Shown here: positions 25,606 through 34,862 of the stretch, piece after piece
Position numbering within the stretch: the stretch's first letter is position 1
Layout: every line of letters starts with the position of its first letter
DNA from: Nevskiaceae bacterium
GTDB taxonomy: Bacteria > Pseudomonadota > Gammaproteobacteria > Nevskiales > Nevskiaceae
Length of the DNA stretch: 64,000 nucleotides
Direction of reading: 5' to 3'
Assembly: GCA_008012115.1 (NCBI GenBank)
Contig: SSEB01000003.1
Span: 496,001-560,000 of the forward strand
The notes under the pieces: model-generated
The model's input: only the letters and a program-made list of their open reading frames with translations
What the model was told of the DNA's origin: nothing
Database searches by the model: none
Made by a program: the position numbers and the translations under genes

Positions 25606-28197
25606 TCAGAAGATTTTCGTCAGCAGCGGAAACACGTCGGTGATGACATAACCCTTGAGATGGCTGGGCATCGTGGTGCCGCTGGGGATCGTCAGCGTCA
25701 CGGTGTCCGGATTGCCGGCGGCATCGGCCGTCACCGCGAGGTTGGTCTGGTAATCGATGGCGACCGGCACGCCGCTGTCGGCGTCCGCCAGCAGGATGGA
25801 CAGCGCGTGCCGGGCCTTGGGGTAGGGCGCGCCGACGGCCATCCTGGCCACCGCGCTGCCTGCAGAAACGGCCGACGGTGCGGTGTAGGTGAAGCTGGCC
25901 ACGCCGACCTGGGCCGGCCGCTGGTTGGCGCTGCCGGCAGCCGGATACGGTTTCGTCAGGTAGGTGCCGGCAACGGGCAGGTGCTGCCGGTTGTTGCAGA
26001 GCTTGAACAGGTTCAGCAGCGGACCGTAGGTCGGAACGTCCGGGCAGAACACGTCGACGTGGATCGCCGGCTGCTGCATCACCATGTCCGTGCCCAGGCG
26101 TCCGGACACCTGGAACAGCTTCATCGGCACGGTGCCGAAGCTGAACGTCAGCGCCAGCGCGTTGTTCGCCAGGATCAGGTCGTTGTGACGATAGCGTCCG
26201 TACAGCGGGAAGCGGAACTCGAACTTGCCGGTGGCATTGATCTGCGGAAAGCCGTTGGCATCGCGCAGCGCACCCACGATCCAGAGCAGGACATTGCCGC
26301 TGTCGCGGGTGTCCGGCGCGGTCTTGTCGAGCGTCCCCACCACCCAGTCGTAGGAGTCGAAGCCGATCTGGTTGATGCTGGGAATGAACGCGGGCAGCGG
26401 CACCGCCAGCCGCGCCAGGTTGAACGCGCTGACCGAGTCGGTGCCGACAGTCAGCGGCAGCGCAGGACCCGGCGGCAGTGTGTGGAACCGGTAGCCGGCG
26501 GTGACGGTGCCCGGCGCCGCGGTGCCGGCGGTATAGGGCGCGGAGACCGTAACGCTGTAGTCGCTGTCGGGGGCCAGGAAATCGCTGAGCGCGATGTGCA
26601 TGAAATGGCCGTCGCCGGAAACGTCCGCGGTGAACGGCACGGCCGGCGTGATGCTGACCAGGCTTTCCGCAGTGGTCGGCAGGGCGTTGACCAGGCGGCC
26701 GTCCTGGGTCGTGCCGCCCTGGCGCAGCACGTAGCGCGTGGTCAGCAGCGCCGCCCCGGCCAGGTCGCCCTCGGTGCCATCCTGCTGCGTGCTGCCGCCG
26801 GGCGAGACGTAGTACACGGTGTTGACGTCGTCCGGAAAGGTCTGCCCCGGGTCCCGGTCGCAGCGCGCGTCGGTTGCGTGCAGGCAGTAGTCGTAGGGCA
26901 CGTACCAGAGCTGGCCGTGCTCGCCGCCGATGGCGATGCCGGTGGTGCCCAGCGCCGGCGAGGAATTCAGATCGTTGCGGTCGCGCAGCACCGGATCGCT
27001 GTGGGGCGTGGTGTCGAAGCTCCAGCGGCGCTTGCCGTTGTCGGCATTGATCGCATACAGCTTGCCGTCGGAGGAGCCGACGTAGACGATCTGGCGCTGC
27101 TCGCCGTCCGGCGCTTCGCCGACCGCCGGCGAGGAGCGGATGGCGTCGCCGGTGTCGTAGCGCCAGAGCAGGGCGCCAGACGGATTCAGGCAGTACACCG
27201 AGCCGTCGGTCGAGGCGAGGATGATGCGCTGGGTGACGCCCTGGCGGTCGTCGATCAGCGCGGTGCCGGCGTAGATGTGGTCGCCGGTCATGTAGGTCCA
27301 CTTCTGCAGGCCGGTGGCGGGGTCGAGCGCGTAGAGCTGGCCGTCGAACGACGAGGCGTAGACCGTGCCGTCGGAGCCGATCGACGGCGGCGAGGTCGCG
27401 AACGCCGCGATCACCTTCGCCCATTTCTGCGCGCCGGTTTTGTCCAGCGCGAAGAAGTTGTTCTGGGGATCCAGCGAGGCCCAGTAGGTGGTGCCGTCGT
27501 CGGCCTCCGCCGCCACGCCCCACACGGAATTGCCGACCGTGTGCGACCACTTGATGCTGCCGTCCTGCGGATTCAGCGCGTAGGCGGCACCGCCGGTGTT
27601 GCCGGCGTAGAGGGTGCCGTCCTTGCCCTGGACCACGTGGCCTTCCCACCAGTTGACCAGCTGGGTGGCGCCGGCGGTGTTGTTGGCCTTGGTCTTCCAG
27701 ACCGGATCGCCGCTGGTCCTGAGGCGGTAGAGGTACTCGTCGCCGGAGCCGAAGGTGACCGTCTCGGCGCCGCTGCGCGGATCGATCGCCAGCGTCGCCG
27801 CCGAGTCGATGATCTCGCCGGTCTCGAATTTCCAGGCGAGCGCACCGTTCGCCCGCAGCGCGTAGAAGAAGCGGTCGCCGCTGCCGACGTAGATCGTGCC
27901 GTCGCCGCCGATCACCGGCGGCGAGAAAATGCCCTTGCCGGTCTGATAGAACCACGGCCGGTCGCCGGCGTACGCCGCGCGCACCGGCGAGCGGCCGGTG
28001 TTGCGACGGTCGTGACGGAACTCCGGCCAGGGCGCGTTCTTCGGCGCCGGATAGTCGTAACCGTAATTGGCGCTGCCGACGGGCAGGGAGCCGTCAGGCG
28101 GGACGGGCGCGCTCTTGCTGCAGGCGGCGAGGCCGCCGCAGGCGATGAGCGAGGCGGCGAGTGTCAGCGCAGCGATGCGCGCAGGCGACGGGATCAT
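25606..28197 (-). CDS. PQQ-like beta-propeller repeat lipoprotein
   Basis: An 863-residue lipoprotein: signal peptide with lipobox GLAAC at about residues 21-25. The N-terminal half is a beta-propeller with repeated blades such as DGTIYVGSGDRFFYALRANG, DGTLYAGNTGGAAYALNP and GKLYAINADNGKRRWSF, of the PQQ/BamB-like type. The C-terminal half (from about 430) is strand-rich and I recognise no family; it may be a carbohydrate- or lipid-binding appendage. No catalytic PQQ ligands are evident, so it is more likely a binding or scaffold protein of the outer membrane. It ends nine bases from the converging reductase gene. Confidence 0.7.
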   Translation of the reverse strand: MIPSPARIAALTLAASLIACGGLAACSKSAPVPPDGSLPVGSANYGYDYPAPKNAPWPEFRHDRRNTGRSPVRAAYAGDRPWFYQTGKGIFSPPVIGGDGTIYVGSGDRFFYALRANGALAWKFETGEIIDSAATLAIDPRSGAETVTFGSGDEYLYRLRTSGDPVWKTKANNTAGATQLVNWWEGHVVQGKDGTLYAGNTGGAAYALNPQDGSIKWSHTVGNSVWGVAAEADDGTTYWASLDPQNNFFALDKTGAQKWAKVIAAFATSPPSIGSDGTVYASSFDGQLYALDPATGLQKWTYMTGDHIYAGTALIDDRQGVTQRIILASTDGSVYCLNPSGALLWRYDTGDAIRSSPAVGEAPDGEQRQIVYVGSSDGKLYAINADNGKRRWSFDTTPHSDPVLRDRNDLNSSPALGTTGIAIGGEHGQLWYVPYDYCLHATDARCDRDPGQTFPDDVNTVYYVSPGGSTQQDGTEGDLAGAALLTTRYVLRQGGTTQDGRLVNALPTTAESLVSITPAVPFTADVSGDGHFMHIALSDFLAPDSDYSVTVSAPYTAGTAAPGTVTAGYRFHTLPPGPALPLTVGTDSVSAFNLARLAVPLPAFIPSINQIGFDSYDWVVGTLDKTAPDTRDSGNVLLWIVGALRDANGFPQINATGKFEFRFPLYGRYRHNDLILANNALALTFSFGTVPMKLFQVSGRLGTDMVMQQPAIHVDVFCPDVPTYGPLLNLFKLCNNRQHLPVAGTYLTKPYPAAGSANQRPAQVGVASFTYTAPSAVSAGSAVARMAVGAPYPKARHALSILLADADSGVPVAIDYQTNLAVTADAAGNPDTVTLTIPSGTTMPSHLKGYVITDVFPLLTKIF

Positions 28198-28253
28198 GGG
28201 GATAGCCAGGTTGTGGAGCGCCGGCGCCAGTGCGCGAAACGCGATGGCCTATT

Positions 28254-28269
28254 CTGAACGCAAGTTCAG
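28254..28269. promoter_or_regulatory. Inverted repeat upstream of the lipoprotein gene
   Basis: CTGAAC at 28254-28259 and GTTCAG at 28264-28269 form a perfect six-base palindrome with a GCAA spacer, 57 bases upstream of the lipoprotein start. It could be a repressor site. It is not a canonical LexA box, which needs CTGT and ACAG. Confidence 0.3.
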
Positions 28270-28377
28270 GTGGGAGGTGCATGGTAGAAACGCACCCATC
28301 CGCAGCCGCTCGCGCCGGTCGCATGTCGGTTGCCGCGATACCGTGTCCACCCACCCGGCGGCGGGACAGCAGAACGG

Positions 28378-28489
28378 TCACCCGCTCCCGACGATGGCGT
28401 TCCCGGCATTGTTTTTTATTATCTATAGAAAATTCAATCAATAAATAATAAATAACATTTTCCCTGGGCAAATCGTCGGTAGCGGGTGG
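28378..28489 (+). repeat. Palindromic intergenic element, copy 4
   Basis: A 112-bp element in the 440-base gap between the divergent lipoprotein and desaturase genes. Outer arms CACCCGCTCCCGACGAT (28379-28395) and ATCGTCGGTAGCGGGTG (28472-28488) pair at all but one of 17 positions. Inner AT arms 28410-28426 and 28441-28457 pair at 15 of 17. The right box AATAACATTTTCCCTGGGC differs slightly from the other copies. Apart from this element and the palindrome at 28254 I see nothing in the gap. Confidence 0.87.
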
Positions 28490-28637
28490 CGGGTTTCGCC
28501 TCGCCGAAGCGCTCGCGGCGCGTCGATGGGGCCTCGGGTCGCGGCCTTCCGCAAGGCGCAGGTCCTCGATGCGCAGGTCGCTGCTGTCGCAAAGCGAGGC
28601 GGTGCTTTAAGGTGCGCGAAAGTGGGGGGAGAGACGC

Positions 28638-30251
28638 ATGAAAAGAACCGGCAGGCGCTACCGCCCGGGCCGCGCGGCGGAACATTACGACGTGATCGTC
28701 ATCGGCTCCGGCATTGGCGGGCTGGCCTGCGCCGCATTGCTGAGCAAGCTCGGCCGCAAGGTCTGCGTGCTGGAGCAGCACTACACCGCCGGTGGCTTCA
28801 CGCACTCCTACGAGCGCGAGGGTTACGAGTGGGATGTCGGTGTGCACTACGTCGGCGAGGTGCACAAGCCGCATGCGCCGCTGCGCCGTATCTTCGACGT
28901 GATCTCCGACGGCCGCATCCAGTGGGCGCCGATGGACGCGGTCTACGACCGCATCATCATCGGCGAGCGGCATTACGACTTCGTCGCCGGCCGCGACAAT
29001 CTGATGGCCGATCTCAAGCGCTGGTTTCCCCAGGAGACTGCGGCGATCGACGCCTACTTCGCGCTGGTCCAGCGCGTCAGCGGCAGCATGAAGGATTTCT
29101 TCTCCGGCCAGGCCATGCCGCGCGCGATGGCCAGCGTCTACAACAGCGTGCGCAAGCTGCGCGTGCCCAAGGAATGCCTCCAGACCACGCGCCAGGTGCT
29201 GGAGTCGCTGACGCAGAACCAGGAACTGATCGCGGTGCTGACGGGGCAGTGGGGCGACTACGGCCTGGTGCCGCGCGATGCCGCCTTCCTGATGCACGCG
29301 GCGCTGGTGAAGCATTATTTCGCCGGCGGCAATTACCCGGTGGGCGGCTCCTGGAAAATCGCCGAGGGCATCATCCCGACGATCCGCGCCGCCGGCGGCG
29401 AGGTGTTCACCTACGCCCGCGTCAAGCAGCTGCTGATCGAGAACGGTCGCGCCACCGGCGTGTCGATGGAGGACGGCAGCACCGTCCGCGCCGCGTCGGT
29501 GGTCAGCAATGCCGGCGCGCGTCTCACCTTCGGGCAACTGCTGCCCGCGGCCGAACGCGAACGCCACGGCTATCCCGCCAAGCTGGACAAGGTCAGCGCC
29601 TCCATCGGCCATCTCTGCCTGTATGCCGGGTTCAAGGGCGACGCCAGGGAACTCGGCCTGCCGCGCACCAATCTCTGGGTGTATCCCAACGCCGATCACG
29701 AGGGCAATTACGAGAAATTCCTCGCCGACCCGAAGGGGCCGATGGCGATGATGTACATCTCGTTCCCGTCGGCCAAGGACCCGGAATGGGACCAGCACTA
29801 TCCCGGCAAGAGCACGGTGGAAGTCATCACCCTGGCCAAGTACGAATGGTTCGAGCAATGGGCCGACCAGACCTGGAACCAGCGCGGCGAGGAGTATGAG
29901 GCGCTGAAACAGCATTTCATGACGCAGATGCTGGAAGGCCTGTTCCGGCAGATGCCGCAGCTGCGCGACAGGCTCGACTACTGCGAGCTGTCGACGCCGC
30001 TCTCCACGCAGTGGTTCAACATGTACGACCGCGGCGAGCTCTATGGCCTCGACCACGATCCGCAGCGCTTCGAGCAGAAGTGGCTGCACACCATCACGCC
30101 GATCAAGGGCCTGTATCTCACGGGGCAGGACGTGGTGACCGCCGGCGTCGGCGGCGCGCTGATGGGCGGCGTGATGACGACGGCGGCGATGATGGGCGCC
30201 AAGTCGATGCAGGTGTTCAAGCTGCTCAAGACCTGGCAGCCGCCGGCCTGA
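28638..30251 (+). CDS. Phytoene desaturase / retinol saturase-like FAD oxidoreductase
   Basis: A 537-residue flavoprotein. The FAD-binding VIVIGSGIGGLACAALLSKLG lies near residues 19-39, followed by VLEQHYTAGGFTHSYEREGYEWDVGVHYVG. The C-terminal GLYLTGQDVVTAGVGGALMGG completes the dinucleotide fold. This is the carotenoid isomerase/desaturase and retinol saturase family, acting on polyene or isoprenoid-like lipids; the substrate here is unknown. No signal peptide is evident. The GGGGGGAGAG site precedes the ATG at 28638. Its 3' end lies 48 bases before repeat copy 5. Confidence 0.82.
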   Translation: MKRTGRRYRPGRAAEHYDVIVIGSGIGGLACAALLSKLGRKVCVLEQHYTAGGFTHSYEREGYEWDVGVHYVGEVHKPHAPLRRIFDVISDGRIQWAPMDAVYDRIIIGERHYDFVAGRDNLMADLKRWFPQETAAIDAYFALVQRVSGSMKDFFSGQAMPRAMASVYNSVRKLRVPKECLQTTRQVLESLTQNQELIAVLTGQWGDYGLVPRDAAFLMHAALVKHYFAGGNYPVGGSWKIAEGIIPTIRAAGGEVFTYARVKQLLIENGRATGVSMEDGSTVRAASVVSNAGARLTFGQLLPAAERERHGYPAKLDKVSASIGHLCLYAGFKGDARELGLPRTNLWVYPNADHEGNYEKFLADPKGPMAMMYISFPSAKDPEWDQHYPGKSTVEVITLAKYEWFEQWADQTWNQRGEEYEALKQHFMTQMLEGLFRQMPQLRDRLDYCELSTPLSTQWFNMYDRGELYGLDHDPQRFEQKWLHTITPIKGLYLTGQDVVTAGVGGALMGGVMTTAAMMGAKSMQVFKLLKTWQPPA

Positions 30252-30299
30252 AGAGCGCATCGCCGGCGTCGAGGCCGCGTCTCAGGGGCTGCGAAAACG

Positions 30300-30413
30300 G
30301 CCACCCGCTGTTGCCGTCGGGCTGACTGATATCGTTATAAAATATTAACTGATTTTTAAATTAATCAATATAAATAAACAATTTCCCCAGGGAAAACGGC
30401 TACAGCGGGTGGC
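30300..30413 (+). repeat. Palindromic intergenic element, copy 5
   Basis: A 114-bp element between the convergent desaturase-like and SDR genes. The outer arms GCCACCCGCTGTTGCCGT (30300-30317) and ACGGCTACAGCGGGTGGC (30396-30413) pair over 18 bases with one mismatch, the longest outer stem of the family. The AT core has only partial inner pairing. TTTCCCCAGGGAAA at 30382-30395 adds a small local hairpin. Located 12 bases from the SDR stop, so a role at transcript 3' ends is conceivable here. Confidence 0.87.
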
Positions 30414-30425
30414 GGCTTCCGCGCC

Positions 30426-31382
30426 TCAGAAAGCGCGGTCCGGCTCCACCCAGTCCGCCGTGTCCTGCCACAAGCGCGCCGAGACGGCGGCGTCGCGGCT
30501 GTCGGCGCTGGGCTCGGCGACGCGGCAGGCGCGGTAATAGCGTCCGCCCTCGGCGTCCGCGGCGCTGGCGCAGTGCAGGCTGGTCTGCGCGCCTTCCTCC
30601 GGCGTCAGCAGGAAGAACGCCTCCACAGGCGCGAAGGCGCGCCGCAGTCTCTCGACTGCGGGATTGCCGGCCAGCCCGCCGTCGGCGATGTGGGTGTAGA
30701 CCGCGCCCGGATGCAGGCAGTAGGCCTGCACGCCGTGATGGTGCGCATAGCGGCGCTGCAGCTCGAACGTGGCGTGCACCAGCGCCAGCTTGGAGTTGCC
30801 GTAGGCGACCCAGGAGTTGTAGCGCGGCTGCGGCGCGAACAGGCCGGCGTTGCTGCCCTTGACGTGCAACTGCGAGACGACGTTGACCACGCGCGCGCCG
30901 CCGGCGCGCTGCAGCAGCGGCAGCAGACGGTGCGTGAGATGCATCGTGCCCAGATAATTGGTGCGCCAGTGGATCTCGTGGCCGTCGGCGGTCAACTGCG
31001 GCGCCTGCCACTGCGACAGCAGGTCGAGGTGCACGCCGGCATTGTTGACCAGCAGCTCCAGCGCATCGTGGCGCTCGCGATAGCGCGCGACGAAATGCTC
31101 GACCGAATCCCGCTCGCACAGGTCCAGCGCCAGGGCCTCGACGCGGCCGTGGCCGGGCACCGACGCGAGCTGCTGGCGCAGCTGCGCGGCGGCGGTCTCG
31201 GGTGCGCGGCGCGTGCTGACGACCACGTCCGCGCCCCAGGCGGCGAGCAGGCGTGCGGTCTCGAAGCCCAGCGAGCCGGGCGTGGCGCCGGTGACGATGG
31301 CGCGCTGGCCGCGCAGGTCCACGCGCTGCGCACGCGGCGCGCGCACCAGCCAGGACCGCAGGGTGTCGTACAGGAAAGACAT
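30426..31382 (-). CDS. SDR family oxidoreductase
   Basis: A 318-residue short-chain dehydrogenase of the longer RDH-like type. The nucleotide loop TGATPGSLGFETA has one extra residue compared with the usual TGxxxGxG. LELLVNNAGVH and AYGNSKLALVHA (YxxxK) are intact. Substrate unknown. It lies 11 bases after the VOC gene on the same strand, at the 3' end of the meta-cleavage operon, so it may be co-transcribed with it. Confidence 0.8.
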   Translation of the reverse strand: MSFLYDTLRSWLVRAPRAQRVDLRGQRAIVTGATPGSLGFETARLLAAWGADVVVSTRRAPETAAAQLRQQLASVPGHGRVEALALDLCERDSVEHFVARYRERHDALELLVNNAGVHLDLLSQWQAPQLTADGHEIHWRTNYLGTMHLTHRLLPLLQRAGGARVVNVVSQLHVKGSNAGLFAPQPRYNSWVAYGNSKLALVHATFELQRRYAHHHGVQAYCLHPGAVYTHIADGGLAGNPAVERLRRAFAPVEAFFLLTPEEGAQTSLHCASAADAEGGRYYRACRVAEPSADSRDAAVSARLWQDTADWVEPDRAF

Positions 31383-31393
31383 CGCGGCGCGGC

Positions 31394-31927
31394 TCAGGCT
31401 TCGAAATCGAAAACCGTCACCGGTGTGCTGCGACCGTCCCAGTCGCGGGCGGCCTGCAGGCCGCTGGCGAAGCCTTCGAGCACCGCCGGCACCGCCTCGA
31501 TCAATTCATAGAGCGGGCCGGGCGCCGCCGGGTCTTCGAAGTAGACCACGCGCACCAGACCGTTGCCGGCCTCGAATACCGGCGCCAGGCCGCGGGCGCG
31601 CGCCTCGGCGGCGCTGCGTTCGATGTCGGCCGCGTGCCAGGCGATGTGGTGCATGCCGCTGCGTGGACGGCCGTCCTCGAACTGGTAGGGCGAGGGGCTG
31701 CGGCTCACCGGCTGGATCAGCTCGATCTGCACCTCGCCCTGGTAGGACAGGCCCACGTGCAGCTTCACCGCGGTGTCCTGCCCGCGACAGCGGCCGCGCA
31801 TCACGGTGTTGCGGAACACCGTCCAGGGACCGACGCCGTGCAGCGCGGTCCAGCGCGCGATGGCCGCGTCGAGATCGTCGACGACGTAGGCGATCTGCCG
31901 GATCGGGCCCCAGGCTTGCGGGTTCAC
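31394..31927 (-). CDS. VOC (glyoxalase/dioxygenase-like) family protein
   Basis: A 177-residue single protein of the vicinal-oxygen-chelate fold: IRQIAYVVDDLDAAIARW at the start, then VQIELIQPVSRSPSPYQFED, and GMHHIAWHAADIERSAAEARARG in the second module. Too short to be a two-domain extradiol dioxygenase. Metal ligands would be His (HHIAW) and Glu (YELIEA). Many members in catabolic clusters are epimerases or of unknown activity. The GTG at 31927 has GGAG eight bases upstream; a TTG at 31948 that overlaps the aldolase stop is an alternative start. Confidence 0.7.
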   Translation of the reverse strand: MNPQAWGPIRQIAYVVDDLDAAIARWTALHGVGPWTVFRNTVMRGRCRGQDTAVKLHVGLSYQGEVQIELIQPVSRSPSPYQFEDGRPRSGMHHIAWHAADIERSAAEARARGLAPVFEAGNGLVRVVYFEDPAAPGPLYELIEAVPAVLEGFASGLQAARDWDGRSTPVTVFDFEA

Positions 31928-31944
31928 GGGGCGCGCTCCGTGGC

Positions 31945-33003
31945 TCAAGCGGCGCTGGTCTTGAGCAGGCCGCGCTCGCGCGCCATGGTGAGCGCAGTGT
32001 CTTCGATCATGTCTTCCTGGCCGCCGATCATCTTCTTGCGCCCCAGCTCCACCAGGATGTCGCGCGCCGGGATGCCGTACTTCTTGCTGGCGCGGTCGGC
32101 ATGCAGCAGGAAGGTGGAATACACGCCGGCGAAGCCGAGGGTGAGCGAGGAGCGGTCCACGCGCACGATGTGATCCATCATCGGAAAGATCACGTCCTGC
32201 GTCAGGTCCATCAGCTTGAACAGGTCGCAGCCGGTGTCGATGCCCATGCGGTCGCAGACCGCGACGAACACTTCCAGCGGCGTGTTGCCGGCGCCGGCGC
32301 CGAGCCCGCCGACCGAGGCGTCGATGCGGCTGGCGCCTTCCTCGATCGCCGCGATGGAGTTGGCGATGCCCATGCCGAGGTTGTGGTGGCCGTGGAAACC
32401 GATCTCGGTTTCCGGCTTGAGCACCTCGCGCAGCGCGCGCACGCGCTCGATCACGTCATTGGGCAGCATGTAACCGGCGGAGTCGGTGATGTAGATGGTC
32501 TGCGCGCCGTAGGATTCCATCAGCTTGCCCTGCGTGGCGAGGCCCTTGGGATCATTGAGGTGCGCCATCATCAGAAAACCGGTCGCATCCATGCCGAGCT
32601 TGCGCGCATAGGCGATGTGCTGCGGACTGGTGTCGGCTTCGGTGCAGTGCGTCGCGACGTGCACGCTGCGTACGCCATGATCGTAGGCGCTCTGCAGTTC
32701 CTTCATCGTGCCGAGGCCGGGGATCAGCAGGCAGGAGATGCGGGCCTTCTTCATCTTCGGCACCACCGCGTCCCAGTATTCCTCGTTGCTGTGCATGGCG
32801 AAGCCATGCTGCAGCGAGTTGCCGCCGAGACCGGCGCCATGCGAGACCTGGATCAGCGGCACGCCGGCATCATCGAGCTTCGTCGCCACCTCGATCATCT
32901 GCGCCGTGGAAATCTGCTCGCGCTTGGCGTGCATGCCATCGCGCAGGGCCATGTCGTGCACCAGGACCTTGCGGTCTTTCAGATTCCTGAGTTCGTTGGC
33001 CAT
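31945..33003 (-). CDS. 4-hydroxy-2-oxovalerate aldolase
   Basis: A 352-residue DmpG/HsaF/MhpE-type aldolase that splits 4-hydroxy-2-oxoacids to pyruvate and an aldehyde. Visible are [19 protein letters not shown] (metal Asp), [26 protein letters not shown], and [14 protein letters not shown] with the metal-binding His pair. The family forms a channel complex with an acylating dehydrogenase, and that partner gene ends 2 bases upstream (33006). Last definite step of the meta-cleavage set. Whether it serves steroid (hsaF) or phenylpropionate-type (mhpE) degradation cannot be read from it alone. Confidence 0.92.
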   Translation of the reverse strand: MANELRNLKDRKVLVHDMALRDGMHAKREQISTAQMIEVATKLDDAGVPLIQVSHGAGLGGNSLQHGFAMHSNEEYWDAVVPKMKKARISCLLIPGLGTMKELQSAYDHGVRSVHVATHCTEADTSPQHIAYARKLGMDATGFLMMAHLNDPKGLATQGKLMESYGAQTIYITDSAGYMLPNDVIERVRALREVLKPETEIGFHGHHNLGMGIANSIAAIEEGASRIDASVGGLGAGAGNTPLEVFVAVCDRMGIDTGCDLFKLMDLTQDVIFPMMDHIVRVDRSSLTLGFAGVYSTFLLHADRASKKYGIPARDILVELGRKKMIGGQEDMIEDTALTMARERGLLKTSAA

Positions 33004-33005
33004 GG

Positions 33006-33923
33006 TTATGCAGCCTCTTTGATTGCTTTGAGTTGATAACGACCGGCGAGGATTTCCGTGGCGAACATCTCGGCGGTGCGCGCGGCGGCGGCGGTCATGA
33101 TGTCGAGATTGCCGGCGTAGGTCGGCAGGTAGTCGCCGAGACCCGCGACTTCCATGAACACGCCGACCTTCTTGCCGTCGAACACCGGGCCGTTGACCAG
33201 GCGATAGCCGGGCACGTACTTCTGCACTTCGGCCAGCATCTGGTGCACGGACTCGCGGATGCGATCCTGATCCGGCGCGTCGTCGCACAGGCAGTAGATG
33301 GTGTTGCGCATGATCATCGGCGGATCGGCGGGATTGATGATGACCAGCGCCTTGCCCGTGCGCGAGCCGCCGACGGCGCAGACCGCGCTGGAGGTGGTGT
33401 AGGTGAATTCGTCGAGGTTGGCGCGCGTGCCGGGACCGATGGACTTCGACGACACCGTGGCGATGATCTCGGCGTAGCTCACCGGCTGGATGCGCGACAC
33501 CGCGTTGACCATCGGGATCGTCGCCTGCCCGGCGCAGGAGATCATGTTGACGTTCATCGCCTGCGCCTTGGCGTGCTGGTCGAGGTTCACCGGCGGCACG
33601 CACAGGCCGCCGATGGCGGCGGGCGTGAGGTCCACCATCAGCACGCCGAGCGCGTTGAGCTTGTCGGAGTTGGATTTGTGGACATAGGCGGAGGTGGCGT
33701 CGAAGGCGATCTGCACTTCATCGGCCAGCACGTGCGGCAGCAGGCCGTCGACGCCCTGGTCGGTGGTTTTCAGCCCCATGTCGCGGGCGCGGATCAAGCC
33801 CTCGGACTTCGGATCGATGCCGACCATCCACACCGGGTCCAGCACCGGGCTGCGCTTGAGCTTGTAGATCAGGTCGGTGCCGATGTTTCCGGGTCCGATG
33901 ATGGCGCATTTGATTTTTTTCAT
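33006..33923 (-). CDS. Acetaldehyde dehydrogenase (acylating)
   Basis: A 305-residue CoA-acylating aldehyde dehydrogenase of the DmpF/HsaG/MhpF type. The NAD loop [15 protein letters not shown] is at the N-terminus, the catalytic Cys130 lies in [15 protein letters not shown], and [16 protein letters not shown] is a conserved substrate segment. It oxidises the aldehyde from the aldolase to acetyl- or propionyl-CoA by channelling. Two bases separate it from the aldolase gene. The ATG at 33923 is preceded by GAGAGTCAC, a weak ribosome site. Confidence 0.93.
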   Translation of the reverse strand: MKKIKCAIIGPGNIGTDLIYKLKRSPVLDPVWMVGIDPKSEGLIRARDMGLKTTDQGVDGLLPHVLADEVQIAFDATSAYVHKSNSDKLNALGVLMVDLTPAAIGGLCVPPVNLDQHAKAQAMNVNMISCAGQATIPMVNAVSRIQPVSYAEIIATVSSKSIGPGTRANLDEFTYTTSSAVCAVGGSRTGKALVIINPADPPMIMRNTIYCLCDDAPDQDRIRESVHQMLAEVQKYVPGYRLVNGPVFDGKKVGVFMEVAGLGDYLPTYAGNLDIMTAAAARTAEMFATEILAGRYQLKAIKEAA

Positions 33924-33934
33924 GTGACTCTCAA

Positions 33935-34732
33935 TCAGGCTTCGAAGGAAATCGAAGCGTTGCCGATGCCCTGCAAGGTCATCTCGAAACGGTCGCCTGG
34001 CACCGCCGGCAGCAGCGGCGCCAGCGAGCCGGAGAGGATGACCTCGCCAGCGAGAAAGGGGATGCCAAAGCGGCCGAGCGTGTTGGCCAGCCAGGCGACC
34101 GCGGTGGCCGGGTGACCCTGTACCGCGGCGCCGATCCCGTCGGCGACATGCGTGCCGTTCTTGCTGATCTGCATCTTCACCGCCGCGAGGTCCAGCGCAC
34201 GCGGCGCAACACGATCCTTGCCGAGCACGAATACGCCGCAGGAGGCGTTGTCGGCGACGGTGTCCTGGATCTTGATCTTCCAGTCCTGGATGCGGCTGTC
34301 GACGATCTCGAAACAGGGCACGACGTAATCGGTGGCGTCGAGCACCTGCTGTTCGGTGACGCCGGGACCTTTCAGGTCCTTCTTCAGCACGAAGGCGATC
34401 TCGCCCTCGGCGCGCGGCTGGATCAGGCGGGCCTGGCTCAGCGACACGCTGCTGCCGTCGGCCACCGCCATCGCGTCGGTGAGGAAACCGAAGTCCGGCT
34501 GGTGCACGCCGAGCATGTCCTGCACCGGCTTGCTGGTGACGCCGATCTTCTTGCCGATGACGCGTTCGCCCTCGGCGGTGCGGCGCTCGAGGAAGCGCAG
34601 CGAGATGTTGTAGGCGTCGTCGAGGGTGATGCCGGCTTCGCGGCTGGTCAGCGGCGCCAGCGTCGAACGTGAGCGCAGCGCGGCGAACAGTTCGTCGCCG
34701 AGGAATCTTATTTTTTCTGCGTTCAAATTCAT
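33935..34732 (-). CDS. 2-hydroxypenta-2,4-dienoate hydratase family protein
   Basis: A 265-residue hydratase of the MhpD/HsaE family (fumarylacetoacetate-hydrolase fold): [47 protein letters not shown] and [17 protein letters not shown]. It hydrates a 2-hydroxyalkadienoate from ring cleavage to a 4-hydroxy-2-oxoacid, the substrate of the downstream aldolase. The ATG at 34732 is preceded by GGAAGG with tight spacing; the previous codon is also ATG. The frame continues upstream through palindromic DNA, giving repeated PWMAG words that I take to be untranslated. Confidence 0.9.
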   Translation of the reverse strand: MNLNAEKIRFLGDELFAALRSRSTLAPLTSREAGITLDDAYNISLRFLERRTAEGERVIGKKIGVTSKPVQDMLGVHQPDFGFLTDAMAVADGSSVSLSQARLIQPRAEGEIAFVLKKDLKGPGVTEQQVLDATDYVVPCFEIVDSRIQDWKIKIQDTVADNASCGVFVLGKDRVAPRALDLAAVKMQISKNGTHVADGIGAAVQGHPATAVAWLANTLGRFGIPFLAGEVILSGSLAPLLPAVPGDRFEMTLQGIGNASISFEA

Positions 34733-34751
34733 CATCCTTCCGTTTAGTCCT

Positions 34752-34862
34752 GCCATCCATGGCGAGACATTACTGATTTGTTGAAACCCCGGCCCAGCCA
34801 TCCATGGCTGGGCGTTCGGTCTTGCCAACGATGCCATTGAGGCATCGTTGAAGCGCAAGACC
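34752..34862 (-). other. Intercistronic palindrome cluster in the meta-cleavage operon
   Basis: This region sits between the hydrolase stop and the hydratase start. Directly after the hydrolase stop, GGTCTTGC (34818-34825) pairs with GCAAGACC (34855-34862), and CAACGATGCC (34826-34835) pairs with GGCATCGTTG (34841-34850): an 18-bp hairpin with one four-base bulge. CCCAGCCAT and ATGGCTGGG at 34793-34812 form a second hairpin. The 12-base palindrome GCCATCCATGGC occurs twice (34752-34763, 34797-34808). No T-run follows, so this is not a simple terminator; mRNA processing or stabilisation is likelier. Confidence 0.6.

Noticed and set aside
28254..28269. LexA box
   Set aside because: CTGA-N8-TCAG lacks the T and A of the canonical CTGT-N8-ACAG site and the gene is not an SOS gene.
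31394..31927. VOC protein as the missing extradiol dioxygenase
   Set aside because: It is about 177 residues long, too short for the two-domain enzyme.
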